Origin: Cynocephalus volans
Lineage: Eukaryota; Chordata; Mammalia; Dermoptera; Cynocephalidae
Direction: 5' to 3'
Assembly: GCF_027409185.1 (NCBI RefSeq)
Contig: NC_084463.1
Span: 52,570,907-52,634,906, forward strand
DNA length: 64,000 nt
A model generated the notes under the pieces. The model was not told the DNA's origin and made no database searches. It saw only the letters and a list, made by a program, of their open reading frames with translations. The number at the start of each line of letters is the position of its first letter. Within the stretch, counting starts at the first letter, position 1. The position numbers and the translations under genes are program-made. Positions 9,040 through 20,012 of the stretch are shown here, one piece after another.

Positions 9040-10300
9040 CAAATGGATAATGTAGAAAGAATTCAACAACAAATGAGTAATGTAACAGAGAAAAAGATGT
9101 CCTAAGAAAGAACCAGAAATACTGGGAATCAAAAACACTGTAACAGAAATGAAAAATGTCTTTGGCTTACTAGTAGACTGGACACTGTGGAGAAAAGAAT
9201 CTCTGGGCTTGAACATACATCCATAGAAACTTCAAAAACCGAAAAGAAAGAAAAAGAGTGAGAAAGGGTGGAACAAGAAGGGAGAGAGAGAGAAGCAAAG
9301 AAAAAAAAGAGAGAGAACACAATATTCAAGGACTGTGGGACAACTACAAGAGGTTTTGTACAGAGTAATCACAATACCAGAAGAGAGACAGAAAAAGATA
9401 TAGCTGGAACAATAATGTCTGAGAACTTCCACAAATTAATGTCAGACACAAAACCAAAAATCCAATAAGCCCAGATAACACTAAGCAGAATAAATGCCAA
9501 AGATCTACACCTAGGCTTGTAAGTTTTAAACTAAAAAAATAAGTAATAAACCAGAGGGGAAAATAAAACATCTTACATAGAGATATACAAAGATAAGAAG
9601 TGCATCCAACATCTCCTCGGAAAGCATGCAGGCAATAAGAGAGTGGAGTGAAGCATTCAGTGTTGAGAGAAGGAACCCACCAACTTAGAGTTCTGAGCTC
9701 TGTGAAATCATCCTTCAGAGTGAAGGAGAAATAAAGACTTTATCGGACCAAAAAAAGAGTCACATTGCCTGTAAAGTGGTAAAGTATTCATTGAAAGTGG
9801 AATTGGATTAGTTGTAAATGTATAGTACAAACTTTAGAACAAATTGTTAAAAAAAAAACTATAAAAAAAGATTTTAAACCTACATGCTCATTAACAAGAG
9901 AAAATACAATCATTTAAAACACTCAATTAATTAAAAAAGGCTAAAAAGCAGTGAAAAACAAAAGTAAGAGCAAAGAAACAAGGGAAGTAGATAGAAAACA
10001 GTAATACGGTAGATAGCAATCCAACAATATCCGTAATCACACTGAACATCAACAGTCTAAATGAACCAGTTAAAAAACAGGGATTGTAAAACTACCTCAA
10101 AATACAAGACCCAATTGTATATTGTCTACAAGAAACCGACATTAAACATTAAGACACATATGGGCTCACAGTCCTGTGGGACACCCCTGGTGATGGGAAA
10201 TCCAGTTATCAAAATTGATTGCAGAAGAGAATCTAACAGATCAGTAACAAGGGAATAAATTGGGAAAGTTATTCAAAAGCTATTATCCCCCAAAACTCCA
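9040..10300 (+). mobile_element. L1 LINE fragment (old L1M type), ORF1 to ORF2 start
   Basis: The text runs through a coiled-coil-like ORF1 portion (about 9040-9480) to a segment near 10000-10165 that encodes the start of ORF2 (CACTGAACATCAACAGTCTA, then a stretch close to the endonuclease region) and ends at CAAAAGCTATTATCCCCCAA. Stops are everywhere and large parts are missing. A purine-rich tract sits at 9236-9320. This is a dead, deletion-scarred copy on the plus strand. Confidence 0.7.
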
Positions 10301-10360
10301 GATCCATATTGTGTTACAGGTTAAAAGAAATCATGAAGAAGAAAGATCTTAAGCCACAGG

Positions 10361-11181
10361 ATGGATTTAGAAGTGCCATCCTAACATCTTCAAAGCAAGA
10401 TATATCACCTCACAGTGTTAGTGAAGTGAAGCATTATTCGTGTGGCTGCTGTGCAGCTTTGAGCAATGTGGCAATTACAATCCCCACCCAAAAGGTCCGC
10501 TTTTGGCAACAGCTGTGTGGAATCAGAACCCAAGATACAGTACCTCAGTTGAGGAGAGATGGATTTTGAAACTTGTATCATGGAATACTTCCCACATTAA
10601 AGCAGAAGACAAGGACACTGGTGCTTATGTTTGGCCTGTATGAGGATTTACCTTGTCTTCTTATGAGCATGTCAGTGCTCAATGGCAGTACTTGCAGGGA
10701 TGACAGAATGAGTTTTCACTCCAATGGAAAGAGTTCAGACACTGCTTCAATACTACAATCATGAAGAATTTACAAACACTGATCATGCCATGGGCCTGGA
10801 GAGTATTATAGAGGCTTGGTGTCCACTCTTTGTTATGGGTTCAGCAATGTCCCCTCTTTTGGCCTTTGATATCCAATTAGGGAGCCTACTGTCATTGCCT
10901 ACTGCAATGATTCACGGTGCCAGTCCATCTCTGACTGTTATCTGTAGAGGTCTACTGGGTTCCATGTCAAGATTCTTGTCTTTCCAGTTAATGTGAAAAC
11001 TAGCATATAGTCTCAGGTTGGTAGAATATTTCAGTCTTTCCCAATGTTTTCATAAAAATGGTATAACGGGACAGGCCACTGATAAATATTTTCAGAGGTG
11101 CCCACCTGAACTTCCATTGGTCCCTCATCTCTTGGGGGCATAATCAATGCAACTTATGAGTTCTTGTTAAAGGTTATGTAG
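10361..11181 (+). pseudogene. SLC25A51: Processed pseudogene of SLC25A51 (mitochondrial NAD carrier)
   Basis: The parent gene encodes a mitochondrial inner-membrane carrier of the SLC25 family (formerly MCART1), known to import NAD. Recognisable pieces in order are [39 protein letters not shown] and QLRRDGF in one frame, [13 protein letters not shown] in another, ERVQTLLQ, and near the end RGAHLN then a SLISWG equivalent before the stop at 11179-11181. There are no introns. The length is about 820 bp against roughly 890 expected, with several frameshifts and stops. It lies directly downstream of an L1 fragment and was presumably made by L1 retrotransposition. The start at 10361 (ATGGATTTAG) is chosen by alignment to the remembered parent N terminus. 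The 3' UTR may continue beyond 11181. Confidence 0.8.
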
Positions 11182-12859
11182 AATGAAAATGATCAGTTCA
11201 AGGCCATTTATCAACTGAATAGATCTAAGAAAAATGCAGTTGGTTTTGTTCCTAAATGGCCAAATAAAAGTTGATGTCATAATTCCAGGCCACAGTGAAA
11301 TAAATTGATATCATAATTCCAGGGCAAAGCTGTTTTCCTTAAGCATCAATGAAAACAGAGTAAAAGGTTTCAACAGGAAAGTTTCAAGTTTTTGTTTTGG
11401 TATCATTACCCAAGAAATTTAGGCTAATTGCCCAGTAAATAGCTGTCCATCTGATGGCCTCTGACAAGACCTAATAGCCAAGATATGATACTTTTCCTCT
11501 AAACATCTTTAAACCTTAGATATTGAAATATAAGTGAACAACACCAGCCAAAAAAGAAAAAGAAAGAAAAAGTCTGTGAGGGCCCCAGGACTTCTCGGGC
11601 TTACTTTACTTCACTTCTATGCTCTCAGGAGCAATTCAAAAGGGTGGTCTTCATTAAACTCAAGCATATACATGGTAAAACAGAGAACAGAGAAGAAAAG
11701 CAGCTTATCAGGTACAGGCTTTTCATGGTAAGTTACTTACACTAGTTTTGAAACTAAGCACCTATTGGTATAATCACTATCCAGAATATTTCTCTTTAGA
11801 TGTGGTAGAATCAAGCAGATAATGAAAGTTTCCATTTTGCTTTCTAGGTTTAAAAGTTTTCTGTTTAATTCTGAATGTGACCTTAAGCCCTTCCAAAACA
11901 TCCTTATGTTAATTTTACTCATGGAATTGCCAAAATATGGAGAGACTTGAATTTTGTTGTAGATGTTTCATCCTGTTAAGAAGTTTCATATAAATTGTAC
12001 ATGGATCAAACTGTTTATCTTGATTTCTTTGAATTTTTGCTGTGAACTTAGCAAAGGGCTTGGGGTTGGTTTTCTCTTGCCTAGTAGTTTGTTATATTCA
12101 AGCATCCTGTTCTCTTGAAACTCTCCTTTAAAAAATAAAACAAGCATTTCCATAATATGTTATTTTGAAAATTTATCAATACAATCCCAGATTTTTTTTT
12201 CTGATTTCTAAGGGTTATGGGAGGTGACAGGGGTGTGGGGAAAAAAGAAAAAAGCTCAGGATAGCTTTTGCCTCATGGTGTCAGCTGCATTTTACTCTTG
12301 GAAACAGAAACTTCTTTAGAATTTTCACATTTTAGGAACTCAGCTTCACCATGCTATCATTAAAACAATAAGATATTTTGAGAGTGTAGGATATAAATGA
12401 AACATTTAAAGGGTTACTTTGAATTCTAGAAGTTTTTCATAGCCAGATAGCACACTTGTCCCTTAATTAATTGGCAATAATATATATGTCAAATAAATTG
12501 AAAAATACTAAAATATTTTTTCCAGATGAATAAAGCAAAATGTCTCATACACCAATTGAATAACTAATGAAATATAAGAAACACTCTAGAAAAGTAGTTT
12601 ATGAACCTTTTTACTAACGTCTTCTGTAAGTATTATACACGTCAGATTGTTTTCTCTTATTTTGTTAAACAGGTTTTTGATATCTTTTCCTTTTGCTTCC
12701 CCTTTACAGACACACAAAGTTTAGATGTTTGTATGCTTAAAGTTGTCACATAGACCTCATAGAATTTCTTCATTTAAAAAAAAATACTTTTTCCTTTTCT
12801 TTCTTTCTTTTTTTTTTTTTTTTTGTTTGTTTGTTTGCTTGTTTGCCTGGGTTATTTCA
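11182..12859. other. AT-rich DNA, possible pseudogene 3' UTR, otherwise unassigned
   Basis: No coding segment is evident. The first few hundred bases could be the 3' UTR of the SLC25A51 pseudogene, with A-rich AAAAAAGAAAAAGAAAGAAA near 11550 as a possible tail. Beyond that I see only AT-rich sequence and a T-rich tract at 12776-12845 that grades into TTTG repeats. Confidence 0.4.
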
Positions 12860-13212
12860 AAAAAACCTGTCTTCAAGTCCAGAAATTCTTTCTTCTGTTT
12901 GTTCTAGCTGCTGGTTGTATTTTTTAAAATTTCACTGAATGAATTCTTCAGTCCCAAGATTTCTGCATCCTTCCCCCCAAGATATCTATCTCTTTGTTGA
13001 ATTTCTCCTACAGATTCTGAGATGTTTTTCTGATTTCACTGTGTTGTCTATCTGAAAATTTTGCATCTAATTGAGTTCCCTTAAGATTATTGTTTGGGAA
13101 AACAAACAATCAAAAAGATTATTGTTTGGAATTCCTTTTCAGGCATTTCATAGTTTTCCATTTCTTCAAAGTCTGGTACTAGAGAATTACAATATTCCTT
13201 TGGGGATGTCAG

Positions 13213-13238
13213 TTCTTTCTTTCTTTTCTTTTTTCTTT

Positions 13239-13334
<96 letters not shown>

Positions 13335-13432
13335 TCCTTCCTTCCTTCCTTCCTTCCTTCCTTCCTTCCTTCCTTCCTTCCCTTTCCTTCCTTCCTTCCT
13401 TCCCTTTCCTTTAATTTCCTTTCCTTTTCTTT
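13213..13432. repeat. (TTTC)n then (TTCC)n microsatellite
   Basis: A long pyrimidine tract of TTTC units changes to TTCC units near 13335, with a few interruptions near 13380-13430. It produces a spurious 138-codon open frame of Phe/Leu/Ser. The reverse complement is (GAAA)n/(GGAA)n. Confidence 0.95.
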
Positions 13433-13679
13433 CTTTCTCTTTCGTATTTTCTGGTATCTCTACATTGATGTCTGGGCATCTGGTTGAGCACCTACTTCTT
13501 CTAATTACTATAGGTTGGTCACTATAGGTAAGGTCTCTGGAGTAGCTTTTGAGGGGAGAGACTCCGTCCAGTAGATGTGCTCTGTAGTGATAGCTGGGTA
13601 GAGTGATTTAGGTTTGGTTACCAAATAGACAGAGTAGTATAGTCTCCATGTGATTTTGTCAACTCTATTCAGTATCAAA

Positions 13680-14590
13680 GTAGTGTGTGAGTGTCTCCAT
13701 GGCCTAGATTCTGGGGCACTCAGAAGTTCAGTGAAGTGACACTGAGCTGGATCATGAGGGTCATGGGTGAAGCCATTGGTGAAGCCATGGGTGAGACATG
13801 TCAGGGTGCCCTGCCAGTCCTCAGTTGGAGTGGGTGGCCTTGAGTAGGCTTGCTGTAAACTTGACCAGAATCCTGTATCCCTGATAGATGAACCGAGATG
13901 CTCTAAACTTCCTCAGCTTAAATGGGAAATTCTAGGTGGGATTTCTGGGAGCTGAGATTAGAACCTTGAACTTTAAGGGAGCCAGTGAGCTGCTCAGGAG
14001 TTTTTTGTCTAGAGTAGGCAACTCAGTGGAGTTTCTGGGGGTTTGGGCTGGACCCTGTACCCCTAAAGGAGGTGTTGGAACACTCTGTAAATCCACAAAT
14101 AAAGCGGTCAACATAAGGTGAGGTCCCTGGGGCTGAGGTTGAATCCTGTGCCCCCAGGAGAGATGCTGGAGTGCCCTGTAATTTCACCATTGATGTGGTC
14201 CACTCTGGGTGAGGTTGCTGGGTTTGTAAGTGGAGCCCTGCATCCTCAAGGACATTGAGTTGCTCTGCAGCACCACAGTTGGGAGTGGGCCACTCTGGGC
14301 AAGGCATAGTAGTTTTGGACAAGACCATTTGGCCCTAAGAGGAATGCTGGATCACTCTGCAGCTCTTCAGGTGGAGTGTCACTATGGATAAGGTCTCTGG
14401 AGTCATGGGCAGACCTGGGGCCCCCAAAAGAGATGCTGGGCCCTGATGCAGCTGTCCATCTGGAGTGGTCACTCTGAATGAGGTGACTGTGGTGTGGGCA
14501 GGACCCTGTGCCCCAAAGGGAAATACTGGGTCTCTCTGAAGCTCCACAGCCAGAGTGGACCATGCTGGGCAAGGTTGCTGTTGAGTCGGT
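13680..14590. repeat. Imperfect tandem array, about 90-100 bp units
   Basis: A theme recurs roughly every 90-100 bp: a GGAGTGG/GGTCACTCTG word, a GGTCTCTGG or GGTTGCTGG word, GGACCCTGTGCCCC or similar, GAGATGCTGG, then CACTCTGCAGCTCCACAG. Units are strongly diverged. The position upstream of an L1 ORF1-like segment on the minus strand suggests L1 5'UTR promoter monomers. The frames read through it are low-complexity and not genes. Confidence 0.65.
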
Positions 14591-14699
14591 TCTTTTGCTT
14601 TTTTTTTTTTCTTTAATGAAGTCTGACAATCTCTGCCTTCACATAAATATTTGCTCGATTTGCATTAAGTTATTAATATGATTGAATTTAGAACGTGTA

Positions 14700-14996
14700 G
14701 ATAAGCCCATGTTCATATTTCACTGATGAATTTTCTCAAACATTTGGAGAAGATTTAGGATCAATTCTTTCCAAGCTCTCCAAAAAATAGAAACAGTAGT
14801 GACAATTCCCAATTCATTTTAGGAGGCCAGTATTACTGTGATCACAAAACCATACAGAGACATCACAAGAAAAGAAACATTTTCACCAACATAGCTCATG
14901 GATACAGATGCAAAAATCTTCAACAAAATACAAGCAAAAAGAATCCATCCTCTATGGCCAGGTAGGATTCATCCCACGAATACAAGGTTGGTAAAC
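14700..14996 (+). mobile_element. L1 LINE ORF2 fragment
   Basis: CTTTCCAAGCTCTCCAAAAA, GAGGCCAGTATTACTGTGAT and GTAGGATTCATCCCACGAAT are typical of the L1 reverse transcriptase coding region. The copy is truncated at both ends and joins GC-rich DNA at about 14997. Confidence 0.75.
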
Positions 14997-17376
14997 AGCC
15001 TGGAGAGCCCTGCTGGTGGGATGGGGTGGGAGATGTGACTGCTCACCAGGCTGTCATGCCAAGGTCATCAGGAAAAGAGAGGCCATTGGGCCATGTTGTT
15101 GGAGCTGTGGCACATGTCCTGGTGTCCTGTGTGAGTGAGGGTGCCCTCCACTTGGAGGCCTGGGGGCTGCTGGGCTCCATCAGTCGCTCAGAAACAGTGA
15201 CACCTGCAGCAGCCCCATCAGGCAGGAAGCAGGAGCAGTGGCAGCCGTGTGTTCTTCCATGCCAACACCTTCTGCCCCTTCAGCTGGCCTATCATGACCT
15301 GCAGGAGGAAGAAGTGCTTCTTGGTTCCTCTGGGGCAGGAAGAGGCCCAGTGGCACTGCCACAGTGGCCAGTGCGGTGACATGACTCCCCCCAAGTGCCT
15401 CTGCATACTCCAGCAGCACTGTGCAGGCTGCACAGCCACCCTGGAGGCCATACAGGAGGCCATGGTGTCTGTGCCCAGCAGGTGGCAGCAGGCAGTGCAC
15501 AGTTGGGGGACGCGGGTGTCCCACCCATGACACACCTGAAGCCCCCTGTGCTCCTGCTGGTGGCAGCCTCTGTCCCTGGCAGAAGGAGGGCAGAACTGCC
15601 CTCCCTACTCTCCGTCCCTCCAGGAGGCTCGGCATGGGAAGGGTCTTCCCACAGCGTTGCTGAGGCCCCAGCCCGTCGATGTCACTCCCTGCCACCTAAC
15701 TACCCTGGGCTCAAATGCTCGGGGTTGGCTGTGGACGGCAGGATACCAGCTCAGGGCCCTCTTTCTGGCTGAGCTGGCACTGTCAGGAGATGACAGAGGG
15801 CTGGGGCCCCATGGGGTGTCACAATTTGGCACCCCAGGGCACCAGGCCTGGATCAGGAGGCCCTGGTTTGTGCGCACAGCCCTGGTGGGGATTGGGGTGG
15901 TGCTGGCTGTGAGCCCCTGTGGGACTGTGTCCCTTTCGCACCTTACAGAGAATGGGGCACCCTAAAAAGAAGGCCAGAAGACAGCCTGTCTGCTTCAGGG
16001 CCCCCTAGAAATAAAGCTGCTCCTCATCTGTGTGGCCTTAGAAATGTCCCCTGCGGGGCCTCATGGCCTGGGTGTCCCCAGGGATGGCTCCTGTGGTTAA
16101 CATCTGATGGGGTCGTGGCCACACATGGCCATTTTCTGATTCCCTGTTCTCAGGTGAGGCCCAGCAAGGATGGGGACTCTGGAGCCACAGAGTGACCAGG
16201 TGGGAACATGTTGGTCCATGTGACCTGCAGCAAGCCTGCCAGGGACCAGGAGCCAGGTGGTGGTGTCAAGACCTAGGTTTCCAGACCCTTCCAGCATCCC
16301 CTCATGTGAAGACCAGTATATCTGAGTCCACAGGGTCCAGTTCACCTGTCTCTGGAGGCTCCTCTGTGTGGCCCAGCCCATCCCCTCATCACATGCTCAC
16401 ATGCACCCTCCCCAGCCTTCCTGCCCATCTAGCTCTACCCCCGTGATCCCCAGGACTGCACTGCAGCAAGGGAAGGAGTAGGTGGCCACGGTGCTGCAGG
16501 CCCACATTAGGCATGTTGAGCTGGCATAGGTCACCTGCATCTGGAGGCAGGGGAGCTGGGGACAGAGAATCATCTTCCAGGCCCTGGTACAGCTGACTCC
16601 CAGGACAGAGAGTTGGTGCTGGGGGAGGTGGGTGGGTGGCACAGTCAAAGGCCTGGGCTCTCCTTCTCCACAGCCCCACATGACACCCCTTGTGGGCCTC
16701 ACCACCCACAGGCCAGTCCCCCCACCCTAGCCTGTGGGCTTTCTTGGCATTGGCAGGGCTGGCCACTGGTCAGGGGCTGGCAGGTAACCTCTGTCGAGGG
16801 AGCACTCCATCAGTGGCCGTCTCTCCCCATCATCAGGGAAGCCTGCCATGCTCCTGTCTGTCTCCTGGGCAGGGAGGCGTGGTGCCTGCTCTGTTCCGTA
16901 ACTGGCTGCACACAATAGGTGCTTTGTCACTCTCTGAGAAATAAAAGAAGCAGAATCCATCCCTGTCCACCCTTCACAGGGACCCTGAGGCACCTCAATC
17001 TGTAGTTTATGCACCAATGTGCTCCCTGTTCTGTAGATTCTCATCTTCCCAGGACTGGTGGCTGCAGCCACTTCAGCCCCATATGCAGCTGGGCACAAAG
17101 GACTGAGGTGCATGGCTGATGTGAGAGGAGGAGGCTCACCATGTCCCTGTCCTGGGCCCCGCATGAAGTCACTGGTGGGGATTGATACTGGTAGGGCCTG
17201 TACCTCCTCCCCAGGGCACCTGTGACCCTATCCTTAGCCCTGTGACTCCTTCCCTCCTGCAGGGATAGCCCCAGACCTCAGCTGTCCAATGAGAATGGGA
17301 AGTTGTGTGGGGCCAGGGTACTGCCAGGACCCTTCCTCACAGCCCAGAGTCCACTCACATCTCCAGATGGTCCTGA
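14997..17376. other. GC-rich DNA of unknown origin, possible gene remnant
   Basis: About 2.4 kb with clearly higher GC than its neighbours and many overlapping short open frames on both strands, as expected from GC content alone. None shows a domain that I recognise; a Cys-rich stretch (CRRKKCF...CLCILQQHCAGCTATLEA, about 15300-15440, plus strand) is the most protein-like. AATAAA signals at about 16010 and 16940 followed by mRNA-3'-end-like text could mark old 3' UTRs. It may continue as the GC-rich DNA after the provirus at 25942. No function is claimed. Confidence 0.4.
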
Positions 17377-18037
17377 TGTTGGAGTGAGCAGGACTGAAGC
17401 CATGTTGGAAACTAAAACCACCTGGGCTGTAAGGGGCAGAGAATTTTTAAAACAACAGTTTTTTTTCTTTCTCTCTCCACTCTTTCTTCCCATCCCCTCA
17501 CTTGCTTATCTTGCTTGCTAAGAGGAGAACAGGGCTGTGAAGCTAATCAGTACTTTGCAAAGCTAACAGTTCTTTCTTTGACATTTATAGAGTTTTAAGA
17601 AATGGTCAAGGCTGAAAGACTGGAAGCTGGCATTGGGCACCAGCCAAGTCAACCAGAGTCTGTGAAGTGAAACTATGCAATGGACTGCAGAAAAGACGAT
17701 TCTACACTGGAGCAAATCAAAATCTTGCAGCGTTTTGAGATAACAGCGAAGGTGAGAACAGAAACCAGAAGCAGCGTTGGTGAGACCTCCTGACTCATAG
17801 ACATGGACCCCTCATAACTCAGGTACACTTCGCTCCTGCTTCTACCCTTTCACGTTCCATTCCTCAAGCCCTCCTTTAGGAGACCCTCAGTCAATCTAAA
17901 TCTTTGCGATGGGAGAGCCTACCATCTCCTTCAGCTGAATATATCTGCTTTTCTAATGCTAACTATTTGACTTCTGAGGTTCTTGTTTTTTCTTTCCTTC
18001 TCAAGGGGGTGGGCAGCTAGATCTGAATTCAGTAACA
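17377..18037 (+). mobile_element. 5' LTR of the class I provirus
   Basis: It runs from TGTTGGAGTGAGCAGGACTG to TCAGTAACA and aligns with 25289-25941 over the full length (shared GCTAATCAGTACTTTGCAAA and GTCAACCAGAG). About 660 bp. The copies differ by many substitutions and several indels, so the insertion is old. Confidence 0.85.
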
Positions 18038-18655
18038 GATTTTGGGGAGCCAAGCCAGGAGCTGAGCACCTTGGGTGGCCTAGACCCCACTTCTGTGGGA
18101 ATGAGGCTACGTCCGGCTACAGGTGCCAGCTGCCTGTGGTCTGCTGACCCAGAGGCTGGGATTCTAGGGATCCTTCCCAGCAGCTGCCAGACCTCATTTG
18201 TTGCAGGGAGGACTCTCAATTCCAGCGATGGTATTAATCACCTATTCCCTGCCTTTTGGTTGGGGGAGAAAATCAGTGTTAGTGAGGAGCTCACAGGCTC
18301 TGGTGTGGCACCGAGAGGCTCTGAGGGCGTCGATGGACGCTAGGGGTGAGTAAGTTTCCGCAGCGTGCACGCTGGAAGTCCTCTATTCACAGTTTGTCAG
18401 GAGAAGGTACCATCAGCGTGGAACATGACTTGTTGAAACTGCGAGCAGCCACTCGTCTGGAGGAGTGCTCCGTTTGGTGTGGGGGTGTTTCGGTGCGCAC
18501 GTGGGAAGCTGTTTTCCTACACCAGCTGTTTATGAGGAAGCATGGTGTTTGGAGACAGCTGTGGGATATAGAAACATCATTCTGTCTGTTTGGAAGCACT
18601 TCGTTTGTTTGTTTGACTTTTCTGTGTGTGTGAGTGTGAAAGGGAAACTAATGTC
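18038..18655 (+). other. Leader of the class I provirus with candidate splice donor
   Basis: TTTTGGGGAGCC follows the LTR by two bases and should hold the primer site, but I could not match it securely to a tRNA. A GC-rich leader follows. A good splice donor consensus, AGGGGTGAGTAAG, occurs near 18341, as expected upstream of gag. Confidence 0.5.
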
Positions 18656-19660
18656 ATGGGTAATTTCTCCTCTATCCCAGTTCAAAGTCCTTTGGGCTGT
18701 ATTCTGGAAGACCAGCCAGCTTTTAGTTTTGCAGCCATGACTAAGAAAGGAATGGTGTTCTATTGCAGTACTGTGTGGCTTGTGTTTGTGTTAGACTCTG
18801 GAGAACGGTGGTCACTAAATGGATCTCAATTGTCACACCTTGGCACAACTGGAATTGTTTTGCCAAAGACAAGGCAAATGGGATGAAATACCTTGTGTTC
18901 AGTCTTTTATGCTTTTACATAATCAGGACTCATGGAGAAGAGGATCGGGGTCCAAATTAATGGTACAACATGGTGGCTCCTCCAAACTATCTGAGAAGCC
19001 ACCTCGTCATCCCCCTTTGCCAGACAGTGAGAATGAACTGGATAATGAGATGGAAAATCGGTACTTGTTAGATGCTTTGAATCCTATGGGACTTGCAGTG
19101 GCACCCCTTCCTAAGCCACTGCCTAAGGCACTTTAGCCTCAAATGGTGGCCCCAGAGCTTCCTGATGGTGAGATAAGTGGGGCATCAGCCACACTCCAGT
19201 ATGATCAGGGTCCCAGAATGCTCTCTTCTTCTGAGATGTGGCAGGACACCCATTTCAGCCCAGTTACATACATGACCATAGGGGGGCAATTTCCACTCTG
19301 CCAATTCCCAGTGAGTGAACTGAATATGCATGGCCAACCTGCAGGATTTTGCTGGGCATGTGCACCTTTCTCTTTTTAAATTGGAAATATGTAAACCCTC
19401 CACATAGAGACAGTTCTCAGGAAATGGCTGCCTCTTTACCAGTGTTCATAATACTCATTGAGCCATGCGGGCAGATGTGCAGGCAATAATGAACATTTTG
19501 TTAACAGCTGATGAGAGGCAACTTGGCATAGATAAAGTTGAGGCTCACCACCTCCATCAAGAGAATCCTAATGGAACCCCAGATCCCTCAGGGGCTGTGT
19601 TTCTGGTTGAGCCTAATTGGGACCAAAAAATGGTGAGATGGGAAGGCATCTCTGACAATG
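18656..19660 (+). pseudogene. gag: Degenerate gag of the class I provirus
   Basis: Gag would build the particle. The start at 18656 (MGNFSSIPVQ) follows the myristoylation pattern Met-Gly and continues ILEDQPAFSFAAMTKKGMV, a matrix-type N terminus. A frameshift near 18860 moves the frame to 18819-19136 (QLELFCQRQGKWDEIPCVQS), then a Pro-rich acidic segment (PPRHPPLPDSENELDNE) as in gammaretroviral spacer regions. A third piece, 19465-19665, reads MRADVQAIMNILLTADE, resembling late capsid. The middle of capsid is largely missing and no zinc knuckle is visible. It is broken by stops at 18884, 19134 and 19663. Confidence 0.75.
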
Positions 19661-19661
19661 A

Positions 19662-20012
19662 ATGAGGGGGCCTGGGGACTCCACTAAACCTTTCAGAGCC
19701 ACTAATTCTTTCCCCACAGGAGCCCAGGTGCAATTGACAGTGGGGGAAAAGTTAACTGATTTTCTATTGGAGATTGGAGGCAGCCACTCAGTCTTAAATA
19801 CTAAATTAGCTAAAAGTGCGGGGAAGACAGTTCCCATAATACGGTTTACAGGTGGGCCCCAACCAAAGCCTTTTCTTCAGTCTTTTCTGGAGTGCCATCT
19901 GGGGTTTGTGACATTGAGACACAGCTTTTTGTATATGAGTGAGTGTACCATCCCTTCTCTGGGAAGAGATATGCTGTATAAATTAAAAGCAGAAGTGACT
20001 TTTTTGTCCTAA
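19662..20012 (+). pseudogene. pro: Protease remnant of the class I provirus, catalytic loop lost
   Basis: An open stretch of 116 codons encodes a retropepsin-like domain. The active-site loop reads FLLEIGGSHSVLN, where a working enzyme has Asp-Thr-Gly-Ala: the catalytic Asp is Glu and Thr is Ile, so it cannot be active. The distal part RFTGGPQPKPF and IPSLGRDMLYKLKAEV matches the flap and C-terminal LLGRDLL-type motif. It follows gag and precedes the pol deletion. Confidence 0.8.

Larger units (their letters stand above)
12860..14640 (-). mobile_element. L1 LINE 5' end (ORF1 start and 5'UTR), minus strand
   Basis: On the minus strand the sequence from about 13200 down to 12860 resembles L1 ORF1 (the plus strand reads TCAGTCCCAAGATTTCTGCA and TTTGTTGAATTTCTCC, the complement of ORF1 text). 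Upstream of it, at 13680-14590, lies an imperfect tandem array that I take to be the 5'UTR promoter repeats. A (TTTC)n array separates the two. At the far end, GTCTGACAATCTCTGCCTTC near 14622 is again L1-like. Nothing is open over a useful length. Confidence 0.6.

Noticed and set aside
13071-13487. 138-codon open frame
   Set aside because: It reads through the (TTTC)n/(TTCC)n array and has no meaning beyond Phe/Leu/Ser repeats.
15180-15695. 171-codon minus-strand open frame in GC-rich DNA
   Set aside because: All frames on both strands are long here because of high GC. There is no domain, and it overlaps equally long frames on the other strand.
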